64,000 bases of DNA from the NCBI RefSeq assembly GCF_047496725.1, contig NC_132980.1, positions 1,927,001 through 1,991,000 of the forward strand. Direction: 5' to 3'. The stretch is from Anoplolepis gracilipes. Lineage: Eukaryota; Arthropoda; Insecta; Hymenoptera; Formicidae. Of the stretch, positions 28,449 to 39,165 are shown piece after piece. The notes below the pieces were generated by a model. The model did no database searches and had not been told where the DNA came from. It saw only the letters and a list, made by a program, of their open reading frames with translations. The translations under genes and the position numbers were made by a program. Position 1 is the stretch's first letter, and the number at the start of each line of letters is the position of its first letter.

Positions 28449-29265
28449 CAGGGTCCACCACCAAAATCCAGACAAATTTAAATTTGAATTTCCCGTCTTA
28501 TTTAATTTTGGCGGGGGGTCGTTGTTATCGTTACGTCAATTCAAATGTTTTTAATAAACGTGCATAATCTCAAAATGTTCGAGCAAATAAGATCGAGTGC
28601 GAAATATAACCGAAGAGCGGTGATAATAGAAAGTCTTCGCGCTGAGCATTCTCAGACCGAGATTATTCGGTTTTTCGGTTACTCAAAATCGACTGTGTAT
28701 GATATTGCGGCTAAATTTTTTGCTTCGGAGAAGTCCACAGAAGGTTCTGCAAACCCGACGAGGAAGAGGCACTCGAAAGAAAATGTCTGTAAGAACCCCA
28801 GAAATTATCGCAAAGGCTCAACAGCACATTTCAGAGGACCTTGGGCAGTCTCTGACAAAAATAGCTAAAACTTTGGATGTGAGTGACACTACAATGCGTC
28901 GAATTGCTGAAGAGGATCTACGCTATAAATTCTATGTAATAAAAGTTCGCCAAATGCTCTCCGAGGCTGCTAAAATGAAAAGAGTTGCTCGCTGTTACTT
29001 GCTTCTGAATTCGCTGAAAAACGAAGCTGCGAGACGCATAAAGTTTTTTTCGGACGAGAAAATTTTTTTTGTCGATGCCAAGGTAAACCGAAGGAACGTT
29101 GGCTCGCCCACGACCCTGATGAAGTCCCCGTAATAGCTAGGACGAAATTCCCGGTCTTTGTTCACGTCCTAGGCGTCGTCTCCAGTGAGGGTCACATTAT
29201 GCCGCTTAAACATATTTTGCTTAAACAAATTGTTCATTTTGTCCGGATTTTGGTGGCGGATCCTG
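28449..29265 (+). mobile_element. Internally deleted mariner/Tc1-family transposon
   Basis: Imperfect ~30-bp terminal inverted repeats (left CAGGGTCCACCACCAAAATC; right end inverted CAGGATCCGCCACCAAAATC) are flanked by TA on both sides, the target duplication of this superfamily. The 817-bp length is well short of the usual ~1.3 kb, and the 3' coding part is deleted. Confidence 0.85.
28575..29215 (+). pseudogene. Mariner/Tc1-family transposase, frameshifted and 3'-deleted
   Basis: The N-terminal frame (MFEQIRSSAKYNRRAVIIESL) contains a helix-turn-helix (SQTEIIRFFGYSKSTVYDI). After a frame change near 28785 a second frame reads RTPEIIAKAQQHISEDL and continues to FFSDEKIFFVDAK, the first catalytic Asp region (SDEK). 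After another frame change WLAHDPDEVPV and VHVLGVVSSEGH are recognisable. The second and third acidic motifs are missing because of the deletion that ends near 29215. Confidence 0.75.
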
Positions 29266-29267
29266 TA

Positions 29268-30017
29268 GAAATTGAGATTGAATTCACAAGAGAGATTTAA
29301 TATTTTTGCGACAACTAGGCGTAGTGGCCGCACTCACTGAGCACGTGAAAGGCGCGTGACAGCGTGGCACCGCGGTCAAACGTGAGATATCAAGTTACAC
29401 TCGATCTCGGATTTTCTTTGTAATGTCGGAAGTCGCTCGCGGCTTGTTAAGGTCGCGGCGATAGCACAATTAAATATATCGAGCAAATACCGTAATTCTC
29501 GGCCATGGAACGCTTGCCAGTCGCGCTATTCAATGTGCGAGAGAAATATTCAATGGAATGCGCGTAACACACGCGGTCGGCACGCATCGACCTTCGATAT
29601 GGATCGCTACAACGGTTACTCTTCGCTGTACAGACCATACAGAAATCTTCTCATACGTAAAACATAATTACTCGACACAATCTTTATATAAATATTAACA
29701 ATCTTGTGGATTAATGTTACATAAATTACTCCCGGATCGTGAGTCGATAGGCAGCACGGGATATCGAAGTCACACGTGGCACACAGTATACGAACTCGCT
29801 TCCTGACGGATACAATACAAGTACTATCATTAATTCGTGACAACTAATACGACAATTAACGCGATAACAAAACGTGACTATCGGCGGCTATAGAGAGAGA
29901 GAGATTTTATGCTCTTTTGCGATTCGGACGGAACGAAATTCTAAACGAAACGGTATGGCAACAATTACGCGACGGCGGAGTATTATTTCCCCGTTAATCG
30001 CGATAACCAAAGATACG
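29268..30017. other. Spacer between mariner and element 2
   Basis: Moderately CG-rich non-coding sequence; no convincing gene, tRNA or repeat boundary seen. It is probably the continuation of the sequence at 28061-28446 into which the mariner inserted. Confidence 0.4.
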
Positions 30018-30023
30018 GTTATT

Positions 30024-30610
30024 AGTAGATAATATAAGAGAGTTCTAATTCTGGGATCTGAGGGGGGTGAGGTAAGCGGGGGAGGACGAGGCGAGGTACC
30101 TCGCCCCCCGTACTGACCGGGGGGGGGGGGTAGTAGATAATATAAGAGAATTCTAATTCTGGGATCTGAGGGAGGGTGAGGTAAGCGGGGGAGGACGAGG
30201 CGAGGTACCTCGCCCCCCGTACTGACCGGGGGGGGGGGGGCAAATGTCTCCCTAGACTGAGGGGAAAGGAACCAAATGTCCCCTCTGATTAAGAGGGGGG
30301 AGGGGGAGGGGGAGGCATACATATGGTTCCGCACGTGGAGGGAGTGTCCTCTCCGACTGACTGCGGAGGTCTGATGGTGAGAGAGGAATGTCAACTGTTA
30401 CAGATAAAATAATCACCCCACTCTGTTTATCCATAACGTATATTTGCAATAAATGATTACGTTCGCAACGCGGTAGAGGGAGAAGGTGCTATAGGCGTTC
30501 GCAACGCGTTAGAGGGAGACGGTGATATAGGCGTTCGCAACGCGTTAGAGGGAGACAGTGCGGTAGGCGTTCGCAACGCGTTAGAGGGAGACGGTGCTAT
30601 AGGCGTTCTA
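30024..30610 (+). repeat. Left terminal inverted repeat of element 2, with duplicated tip
   Basis: The first ~107 bp (30024-30130) are repeated almost exactly at 30132-30240, including the AGTAGATAATATAAGAGA tip and the G-run. The right end has the tip once. Inside are a CCCCTC/GAGGGG-rich segment, a conserved stretch around 30340-30460, and 36-bp units starting GTTCGCAACGCG (30465-30610, four units). Confidence 0.88.
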
Positions 30611-31200
30611 TATAGCGTAGGACAAGGACAGTATGACGTGGTGTAAGAAGGAAAGCGCTGTATGTGTATGACAAGAGAGTGCATGATGATAGGAAAAGGA
30701 GGGCATGATGATAAGAAAAGGAGAGCATGATGGTAGAAAATGGAGATATGGGTGCGAGAGAAAAGAATAGAGAGGAAGAAGAATAGCGAGAAGGAGAGCG
30801 TGTTATGGGGTGCGAGAGAAAGAATAGAGAGGAAGGAGGATAGCGGAGGCGCGATAAGACGGAGGCTAAGGCGTACGCGAGAAAAAAGATAATTTTTGCA
30901 TGTGAAGTTTTTTTTATAATATTAAATGTTATCCTATTATTTAATTATATCTAATACAGAGGAAGAAGGATGGGATAGATGATGAAGGTGGATAAGTAAT
31001 AAATATATATAAGTTTAACATAAATTTTATTTAAAAAGTGTGTATGTGTATACATATAAAGTGTGTGTGTGTGTGTGTGTGTGTGTTTTAAAATTAAAAA
31101 CGAATAGAAATTGTAATAGAAAATTTAAAAAATTAAAATAGTTATATGTTTAAATATAAAAATATAAAAAAGAATTAAATTATAGTAGAAAATTTAAAAA
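30611..31200. other. Purine-rich and GT-repeat interval
   Basis: 30640-30890 is purine-rich with loosely repeated GAGAGAAAGAATAGAGAGG units. 30950-31090 (including the GT tract) matches, in inverse orientation, the 6747-6925 interval of element 1, with shared blocks around the dinucleotide tract and GGAAGAAGGATGGGATAGAT. No gene seen. Confidence 0.6.
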
Positions 31201-31201
31201 A

Positions 31202-31839
31202 TTAAAAATCTGTAGGGGCGATGCGCCATGGGAACTCGTCATAGCTGCGTCTGTAACAGGAAAAAAAACATTTTTATTAGTACTTTAAAAATATTTTCTA
31301 AAATGATAAAAATTATAAATACTCACAATCTATTCGGAATCTCTCTCATCTGACAACCTGGAGTCCTCCTGCAGAGTTTCGGGGAGCCACGGTTCCTCTG
31401 TCTCCCACATCTCATACGGAAGCTCACCAAAGAGTTTCCGCAAACAAAGACGATCCTCGTTAAACTGAGGAGTCACCTCCTCGCACCTCCGATTCTCGGG
31501 AGTGTCACCCCAAAGATCGTCACGCACCCATGCGTATAACTCTCTCTCGGCGCCGGAACATCCTTTTAATTTGTCTATCATAAATATTTACAAATCCCTT
31601 AATTTTTACATCAGCCTGTGACTCGTACTGTAAAAAAAAACATTATTATTATTATTAGTACTATTAGTAACGCTATTAGTACCAATATTATTTAAAAAAA
31701 TAAATACGTTTTTAAATGCTAGTATATTTAGCACAACTCTTATTAATTCATGTGCGAGATCCCTCATCGTCCTTGCCAAATAACGCCAGTTTTGAGTAAA
31801 AATTATATCCACTAACGAACACATCTCGTGGTGTGGCAT
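31202..31839 (-). CDS. Putative spliced small gene(s), unknown function
   Basis: Three minus-strand exons are suggested. The first frame from ATG 31839 (77 codons if unspliced) ends at a TTTTTTACAG acceptor-like site near 31632. A second frame 31581-31330 (83 codons, rich in Glu/Trp/Arg) meets a GTGAGT donor at 31323. A third segment, 31259-31202, follows a CCTGTTACAG acceptor. The last exon is GC-rich, as is 6584-6690 in the corresponding place of element 1. Exact structure is uncertain and no domain is recognised. Confidence 0.35.
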
Positions 31840-32004
31840 CCTTAAAACTTGCGCACTTTAGTCGTTTACAGACTAACACAGTCTTGATGAAAGTTCTAAC
31901 GGAGTTAGCCAACATCTCGGAAAAGAAAAGTAGGGGATGTGTAGCAGCATCTAGGCTTAAATTACGCAGCGAGGTCGATAGACAGAAGATCCTTTGAGTC
32001 TTTT

Positions 32005-32304
32005 TCAGTTTTTTTTAAATACATGTGTGTGTGTATTAAATGAGTTATGTACAAATCGCTTTCTTCTTTTTTCTAAAAAGGCTTTCCTTCTTATTCTTTT
32101 TACCAGTCGCAGCCTCATTTTTTTAAGATGTCTCATTTCCGGAATATGTTTTAATCGCGTACGTTCTATATCGGTATTTTCATCGATCACATCACATAAA
32201 AAATCTATTTCGTCACGAATCTCGAAAAACAGTTTTAGCGATCTTGTATAAGTCTTTGGTAAACCAATTTCACGATTTTGTAAAAATTGCACTACAGAAT
32301 TCAT
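32005..32304 (-). CDS. Small basic protein next to left polymerase copy
   Basis: 99 aa, ATG at 32304, reading away from the polymerase copy at 32831. It has an N-terminal VVQFLQNREIGLP, an acidic middle (RDEIDFLCDVIDENTD) and a very basic C-terminal half (RRKAFLEKRRKRF). The start resembles the 98-aa protein at 6207-6503 of element 1 weakly, so they may be homologues. Function unknown; the basic tail suggests nucleic-acid or nuclear targeting. Confidence 0.5.
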   Translation of the reverse strand: MNSVVQFLQNREIGLPKTYTRSLKLFFEIRDEIDFLCDVIDENTDIERTRLKHIPEMRHLKKMRLRLVKRIRRKAFLEKRRKRFVHNSFNTHTHVFKKN

Positions 32305-32830
32305 GGCACTACCGAAGGCGTTGTAGTTTATCCGATACTAAACTATTCAAAAGCTCGAGCGCCGTGTGTGCGGCTGTATGATGAAATCTAATCAAATGTA
32401 TACAACGATTGAAATATTCGGTTACAAATGTATACGACAAAGCGTGAGATAAAATTTTTGGCTAAATGATAACATAAACAGACCGTCGACGGTACGGATG
32501 TTTGCGCTAAAGAATAACGCGCCGACAGTACGAATGTTTGCGCTAAAGAATAACGTGTCGCATAGTGGGTGGGCATTATCATGTATATTTAATTTGATTA
32601 TAAATAATAAATATAATCCTATGCGTAGAGGATGTCATATTATATTACATTACCACGAAATATGCGTGAGATAAAGAGACGTGATATTATAGAAATGACG
32701 GATGTTTATACGAAAGAATAACGTTTTCGCAACGTGAAAAGAATATAACGATTAGATATAAATCAGAACGGAGAGTCACATCTCACCATTATTGTCGAAG
32801 CTTGCACGAGTGTACCTTATGTGTAAAAAA

Positions 32831-33976
32831 ATGGAGCAGGTTTTAACGCATCAATCCACCTTGATAAATTCGGTGGAGGAGTACTTTGCGTGGGAGGTGC
32901 GATGCGATGATTATATCAAGTCGTTGGAAGAGCAGAGTCGAATTAAACGACCGCGAATATCGATCGGATATCGACAATTGTTGATCGCAAAGATCGCGCG
33001 ACTCGAAGGACTGAAAAATGCGTTGCGCAAACGTTTCGTACACGCGGGTGCCGGACACAGCGCGCATCAAGCTGCACTATTTTGGCGAGAAATTGATACA
33101 GCGTTCGAGAACCGTATATCGACTGGTGCGATAATCAATAGCAATTATATCGAACCTCGCCAGTTTCTCGAAGACGCGAGTGATATCGTGCTCGAACATG
33201 TGCGAGACGCTATCGAAACACACTGCAGTGTGAAAGTGAATACTATGTTTAACGGTGAGTTTGTGGCGGGTGAAAAGCACGACGATAAAAGTGTAAGTAC
33301 AAAAAACTGTGAACTATTTCGTACATCTGATTTACGCGAATGGTACGAGCAACGTGTTATCGAGCCCACTTTAGCATCTCTCGAAGAATTTCAAGAACGT
33401 GATAGTGAGTGGGCATTATCGCGTATACTTAATTTGACTGTAAATATAAATAAATATAATCCTATGCGTGCGGGATGTCATATTATATTACCGCGAAAGA
33501 TAATGATGAAGCGAGCGATAGTTAACGTGCGATCCAAAGACAATGCATGTTTCGCATGGGCAGTGACTGCTGCTATGTATCCCGCTGAAAGAAGGGTTGA
33601 ACGAGAATTATCGTACCCGCGTTACACGGATGTGCTAAATCTTCGAGACATTGAGTTTCCAGTGACTCTTAATCAAATTAAAAAGTTTGAAATTAACAAC
33701 AATATTTCAATCAATGTGTACACCATCGAAAACGAAAATATTGTTCCTATTCGTCTTTCGGAGCAAAAGAGGGACAAGCACGCCAATTTGCTCTACATTC
33801 AAGATGCGCAAGATATCGGACATTTCGCGTGGATCAAGAATTTATCGCGACTCGTGAGTTCGCAACTCAATAAACACAATGGACAAAAATATATTTGTGA
33901 TCGGTATGTATATTTAATATTATTGATTTTTTTCAAAATAAATATATAATTATTATTTCTATTTTTTATAAATGTT

Positions 33977-34028
<52 letters not shown>

Positions 34029-36614
34029 TTATTTCTCTTTTATAGATGTCTACATTATTTTTATTCGAATGAGAAACTACAGTTACATACTGCAGACTGC
34101 GGGAAGATGAATGATTGCGCTATTCGATTACCGAGCGATAAAGATAAGTGGCTCGCTTTTAACAACTATAACAGGAAGGAGCAGGTTCCTTTCGTCGTGT
34201 ATGCCGACCTGGAATGTGTTTTGAGAAAGACGGACAAAGAAGAAGAAGCAGAAAAAAATGTATACCAGCATCATCAAGTGTTTAGTATCGCTTATTATGT
34301 ACATTGCTCGTACGATAATTCGTTGTCCGCGTATCATTCTCGTCGCGAAGCCAATTGCGTCGCATGGTTTGCTGAAGAATTAAAAAATTTAGCAACGAGC
34401 GTGAAAACAATTTTATCTACAAATCTTCCCATGATAAATTTGACGCGTGAAGAATTGGAAAAGTTTAACAGCGCTATTCAATGTCACATATGTGAGAAAC
34501 CATTCGTGGAAGACGATACGCGCGTACACGATCATTGCCACCTCACTGGACGGTACAGAGGTTCCGCGCATTCAAATTGCAATCTAAATTATAAGAAATC
34601 CTTTTATATTCCAATTATTTTCCACAATTTATCCGGTTACGATTCACATTTTATAATCGAGGAAATAGCTACAGCGTTCGAAGGAAGAATCGATCTACTT
34701 CCGATAACTAAAGAAAAATACGTTTCATTTACGAAAGATGTTAAACTTACGGAAGACAATTCGCGAAATCGCATTAAATTATGTTTCATCGATTCTTTTA
34801 AATTTCTCACAACAAGTCTCAACAAATTAGCATCTTTTCTCAGTAAAGATAAATTAAAAATTTTACAATCTGAATATCAAAATTTGCGGGTAGAAGACTT
34901 TGATCTGTTAACGCGAAAAGGTGTCTTTCCGTACGAATATATCGATTGTGTAGATAAATTGCACGATACATGTTTACCTCCGCGCGAATTATTTTACAGT
35001 TCCTTGACCGATGACACAGTATCCGAGAGCGATTACGCGCACGCCGAGACTGTTTGGAACCGATTCTCCATTAGAACGCTAGGCGAATATAGCGATCTAT
35101 ATTTAAAAATCGATGTCTTGTTATTAGGCGATGTTTTTGAAAATTTTCGTGACAATTGTATCAAGAGTTACGGGCTCGACCCTGCGCATTATTATACTCT
35201 GCCCGGATACACGTGGGATGCCATGTTGAAGCATACAAATATTAAGTTTGAATTGCTCACTGACATCGATATGGTAATGTTTATAGAACGAGGTATACGC
35301 GGTGGTTTGAGTCAATGTTCCAACAGATACGCGCATGCTAATAACAAGTACATGCAGTCATACGAGCCATTGAAACCGTCATCGTATCTAATGTATTTCG
35401 ATGTAAATAATTTATACGGATGGGCAATGTGTCAACCTTTGCCTTACGCTAGTTTTCAATGGGTCGACAATATATACAATTTTGATCTATCATCGATCGC
35501 GTCCGATTCGCCTACAGACTATATTCTCGAAGTCGATCTCGAGTACCCGCAACATCTTCACGACGCGCATACTGACTTACCGTTTTGTCCGACGCGTGAC
35601 AAACCACCCGACAAGAGAGAGAACAAGTTGCTCGCAACCTTATACGATAAGAAACGATACGTAATACACTACCGCAATCTGCAGCAATGTACGCGACACG
35701 GTCTTCGCGTTACAAAAATTCATCGCATATTACAATTCGCGCAATCTCCATGGTTACGTACATATATTGAATTAAACACGCAATTTAGAACAATGGCTAA
35801 AAATGATTTTGAAAAGAATTTATACAAATTAATGAATAATGCAGTTTTCGGCAAAACGATGGAAAATGTGCGCAATCGCGTAGATGTAAAACTTATAACA
35901 AAATGGGACGATAGGTACGGCGCAGAGGCAATGATCGCGAAACCAAATTTTCATAGCAGGAGCGTTTTTTCGGAAAATTTAATCGCTGTGGAATTGCGTA
36001 GACTCGAGGTGAAGTTTTACAAACCAATCTATGTAGGTATGTGTATACTTGATGTATCCAAGATGTGTTTGTACGAATTTCATCACGATTACATGATTCC
36101 AATGTATAAAGAAAAATGTAAAGTCATGTACACCGACACGGATAGTCTCATATATCACATTGAGTGCGAAGACGTGTACGAGAATATGAAGCGCGACATC
36201 GGCAAGTTCGACACGAGCGACTATGCGATAGACAATGCGTACGGTATACCGCTCGTGAATAAAAAGGTACCGGGTCTGATGAAGGATGAAAACAACTGTA
36301 TGATAATGACAGAATTTGTCGGGCTTAGAGCAAAAATGTACGCGCTAAAAATAGATGGTAAAAAGGATACGAAAAAGGTAAAAGGTGTCAAGAATAGCGT
36401 CGTCGCGAAAACGATAACATTTGACGATTACATGCAGTGTTTGAACGAAGGAATTGAAATGACGCGACAGCAATCGAGTATAAGATCAAAAATGCCTAAA
36501 GTATATACCATGCGGCAGAAAAAAATTGCTCTAAGTCCACACGATGATAAACGGTATATAATACCTAAAAGTATCGATACGCTACCATGGGGGCATTACA
36601 GAATACCGTTGTAA
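32831..36614 (+). CDS. Protein-primed DNA polymerase B, two exons, intact (left arm)
   Basis: Exon 1 32831-33903 (donor GTATGT) and exon 2 34046-36614 (acceptor TTTTATAG) form one frame of 1213 codons across a 142-bp phase-2 intron that includes a (TA)n tract. In order: an N-terminal region with a Cys/His cluster (KDNACFAWAV, GHFAWIKNLSRL) of protease-like look; a zinc-finger-like segment at the exon junction; Exo I YADLE (about 411); an endonuclease-VII-like CHICEKPF...DHCHLTGRYRG (about 506-545); and Pol motifs FDVNNLYGWAM (~806), NNAVFGKTMEN (~952) and YTDTDSLIY (~1052). It copies linear element DNA from a protein primer. The ATG at 32831 aligns with the element 1 start; 32819 is an alternative. 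Confidence 0.88.
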
Positions 36615-36690
36615 AAAAGAAAAAAAGTGTATATATTTGAATATTATATATATTTATATATGTAAACTTTATATAATATTTGTTATATTT

Positions 36691-37680
36691 TTACAATACA
36701 TTATTTTTATGTATCCAAGAATTCCGTGAACTATCGAATCCCAACCATTTCACAAAAACTTCATCCCCTCTCTTCTTCAATATCTTTTCCACAAGATATA
36801 TATCGGGATTAGCAACGCGTTGTAGTTCGTATTCGTAAAATCCACCGGCGACGGGATTTCCGCGCGAATCTTTTAATATATATGTCACGGGATTAGTTTT
36901 CTGTATCTTAACAATTTCAAACACTTCGGTGGTCCAATTTGGTGTGTAGCCTTTTTCGAATAAAGTCTTGAATTTACTCACGCGCACCGAATCGCCTATT
37001 TTAAATTTCGCCAGCGCCGCAATCTTTACGTTGCTGTACACCGTATGTAAAAGTTTCTCCGCGACGGCTGGAGTAACATCGACAGGTCTCATACCGATAG
37101 TGCGATGTTTTTGCGTGTTGTACTTTTCAACGAGTCTCGATAGTTCGTCGATCCACTTGTAGTTTCCATTGAGCGTAAACATTTTCCACATTTTATTCTT
37201 CAAAGTACGATTGAAGCGTTCCACGATCGAGGCTTTCATGACGGAATATGTCGAATAATGATTAATATCGTGTTTCTTCATGAGGTTTTGTACATTTGCA
37301 TTGTAAAATTCTTTTCCTTGATCGGTTTGAAAATTTTTCGGGCATCTCGCATCGTCTCGAATTATCTCTGCAATTGCATCGGCCGCCTCGTTTCCACCTT
37401 TACTCTTGAGCGGTACGACCCACGCATACTTGCTCAACACATCGATAACAGTGAGTATGTAATTGTATCCCTTGTTGACTCGAGCATACGGACGCATCTT
37501 GACGATGTCGGCTTGCCACAGATCATCGTATCCCCGCACTATGACGTGTCTTCGGGGAAAATTTTTTCTCGCTGGCGCGTGCAGCTCGTTTACCAACTGC
37601 CATCTCTCCAAACTATGTTGATTCTTTGCTTTGCCAGTTTTTCTCGATGGTTGTTTGTTGTTTGCTTTTTTATCACTCAT
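36691..37680 (-). CDS. Polinton integrase with chromodomain, intact frame (left arm)
   Basis: 329 aa, ATG at 37680, convergent with the polymerase (76 bp between stops). The triad is WQADIV, QTDQGKEF and SIVERFN, and the C-terminal chromodomain ends GFDSSRNSWIHKNNVL. Just after the first catalytic Asp the sequence reads IVKMRP, whereas element 1 and the right arm have IVEMRP; this Glu-to-Lys change beside the active site is private to this arm and might affect activity. Otherwise the frame is complete. Confidence 0.9.
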   Translation of the reverse strand: MSDKKANNKQPSRKTGKAKNQHSLERWQLVNELHAPARKNFPRRHVIVRGYDDLWQADIVKMRPYARVNKGYNYILTVIDVLSKYAWVVPLKSKGGNEAADAIAEIIRDDARCPKNFQTDQGKEFYNANVQNLMKKHDINHYSTYSVMKASIVERFNRTLKNKMWKMFTLNGNYKWIDELSRLVEKYNTQKHRTIGMRPVDVTPAVAEKLLHTVYSNVKIAALAKFKIGDSVRVSKFKTLFEKGYTPNWTTEVFEIVKIQKTNPVTYILKDSRGNPVAGGFYEYELQRVANPDIYLVEKILKKRGDEVFVKWLGFDSSRNSWIHKNNVL

Positions 37681-37761
37681 TTTTCGTTTATCGTCCTTTA
37701 AGAGCCGTTCTTTAAGTTCCGTTTTTTCTATGATTTTTATTTTTTCACGTTTTCTGATCCG

Positions 37762-38197
37762 ATTGATAATTATATTATCAATGAAGTAAAATATACGGGA
37801 ACGCCTGGTCTCTATGAATTAATTTTCAAAAAAATCCCCGACGATGAAATATACACCGAAGATGATTTGCTTAAATATAAAAGTATATTATTAGCGACGA
37901 ATGCGCATAAACGTGGGAACAAAGTCACATAATCCAGTATTAGGGACTAAAGGATATAAGTATAAAAATGTAATTGCACCGTTATTGCCTAGCAGAAAAG
38001 CTGGAAAGGGTATACTACCGCGCGCTATGACTCTAAACGACAATAAGATCGACTACGTGCATTGGAACGATCCAAACGAGTTGGTAGATCGTCTGCGATT
38101 ACTGGATGCTTAGCGTCGAGCCGGTAACAATGCTCACGACAATGAAATCATGTCGATTATCGAAGAACTTCGCGAAGATGGTCTTATTATAAATTGA
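37762..38197 (+). pseudogene. 3' fragment of the conserved 356-aa Polinton gene
   Basis: Starting exactly at the inner end of the left arm, the frame picks up at EVKYTGTPGLYELIF. It loses frame near 37915, continues as YKYKNVIAPLLP and DYVHWNDPNELVDRLRLLDA, meets an in-frame TAG near 38111, and ends IIEELREDGLIIN. The N-terminal half is absent. It is the equivalent of 14240-14718 in element 1 and shows that the palindrome junction cut through this gene. Confidence 0.85.
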
Positions 38198-38264
38198 ATG
38201 ATGTATCGACAAAACTAATCAGTCGATCAGCGTCGCGTGACACTTTACGAAGCGTCGGAAAAAA

Positions 38265-38627
38265 ATGCCTATCAACAAATTTGGCTTATTCGATTCAAGA
38301 AATGATGCAACCGGTACAAACGGCTCTTGGGATAGATTGGTAAAAAGTTATGTGCACGAAAACGTTCTGTGTCGCGTCGTTACAGACTTCGATGCGAGGT
38401 CGCGTAAGATTCGTCGTGTAGCGCAACCTGAGGCTGACACCGATGCCGTCAACAAATTGTACGTGCAGTCCTGCGTTAAAAGATTAATGAATCGACAGAA
38501 AGAATTAGACGAGAAGCTTACTTCGCTTGAGAAGGACGTGCGAGCATTACAGATTGCGCTAAACAATCTTCAACGCGCGGCTAACGCTAACTCAGAGACG
38601 GCTATCAACCCGAATGAGCATCAGTGA
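38265..38627 (+). CDS. Fibre-like protein (element 2)
   Basis: 120 aa, ATG at 38265; nearly identical to 14785-15138, including KIRRVAQPEADTDAVNKLYV and the coiled-coil tail. The C-terminus is four residues longer because one base is missing before the ATGAGC; its stop therefore lies 14 bp inside the next ORF instead of forming ATGA. Retention of the frame although capsid genes are gone is notable. Confidence 0.65.
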   Translation: MPINKFGLFDSRNDATGTNGSWDRLVKSYVHENVLCRVVTDFDARSRKIRRVAQPEADTDAVNKLYVQSCVKRLMNRQKELDEKLTSLEKDVRALQIALNNLQRAANANSETAINPNEHQ

Positions 38628-38757
38628 ACGGGTTAGGAGCGGCTATCGAACGGCTATCGAACAGCTACGAAGGATTATCGAACGGCTGCGAACAATTATC
38701 GAACCGCTACGAAGAATTACCGAACTGCTATCTAACTACAATGAGTGGCAGTGGTAG
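38614..38757 (+). CDS. Heptad micro-ORF (element 2)
   Basis: 47 codons from the ATG at 38614, homologous to 15135-15266 with the same EQLRRII/ERLRTII heptads and a few substitutions. It overlaps the fibre-like gene by 14 bp and the next ORF by 17 bp. The frame is conserved while both flanking boundaries moved. Confidence 0.5.
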   Translation: MSISERVRSGYRTAIEQLRRIIERLRTIIEPLRRITELLSNYNEWQW

Positions 38758-38767
38758 TGAACGACCT

Positions 38768-38825
<58 letters not shown>

Positions 38826-39061
38826 GCCTCGAACGAGGCTATCAACATCTCAAGCAGGGCTGTGAACGAGGCTACGAACACGTTCTTCACGGCTACACTC
38901 AAGGTTACAAACAACTCAAGAACTCCTACGATCGTTCGAAAGACGTCTGTGAACGAGGCTACGAACGGGTCAAAAACGGCTACGAACGAGTCAAAAACGA
39001 CTGTGAAAAAGGCTGCGAACGGGTCAAGAACGATTTTCGAATGGGTGAAGGACGGCGGTGA
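38741..39061 (+). CDS. Hendecad repeat protein with Ser/Asn tracts (element 2)
   Basis: 106 aa from the ATG at 38741. After MSGSGSERP comes a run of Ser then Asn, encoded by (AGC)n and (AAC)n at about 38767-38825, then the 11/7-residue units shared with 15263-15550 (ERGYQHLKQGC, ERGYERVKNGY). The homopolymers replace a short Ser/Cys stretch of element 1. No AGGTCA array follows. Confidence 0.55.
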
Positions 39062-39165
39062 ACAACGCAAGAACGGATTAAGAACGGATCAGAAAACGTG
39101 AAAAAATAAAAATCATAGTAAAAACGGAACTTAAAGAACGGCTCTTAAAGGACGATAAACGAAAA

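Larger units (their letters stand above)
32354..37761 (+). repeat. Left arm of the 5.4-kb palindrome
   Basis: The inverted partner is 39085-44496. Coordinates of matching points add to 76846 over the inner ~4 kb (for example 37761+39085, 36614+40232, 34046+42800). They shift by 3-4 beyond an intron TA tract and a 1-nt deletion. The polymerase exon 2 proteins of the two arms are identical over all 835 listed residues. Homology stutters on beyond the outer boundary: CGATACTAAACTATT occurs at 32333 and, inverted, near 44622-44636. Confidence 0.95.

Noticed and set aside
28199..30017. Solo LTR with lysine-tRNA primer site next to element 2
   Set aside because: One primer-site-like string only; no LTR pair, TG...CA boundaries or coding region could be defined.
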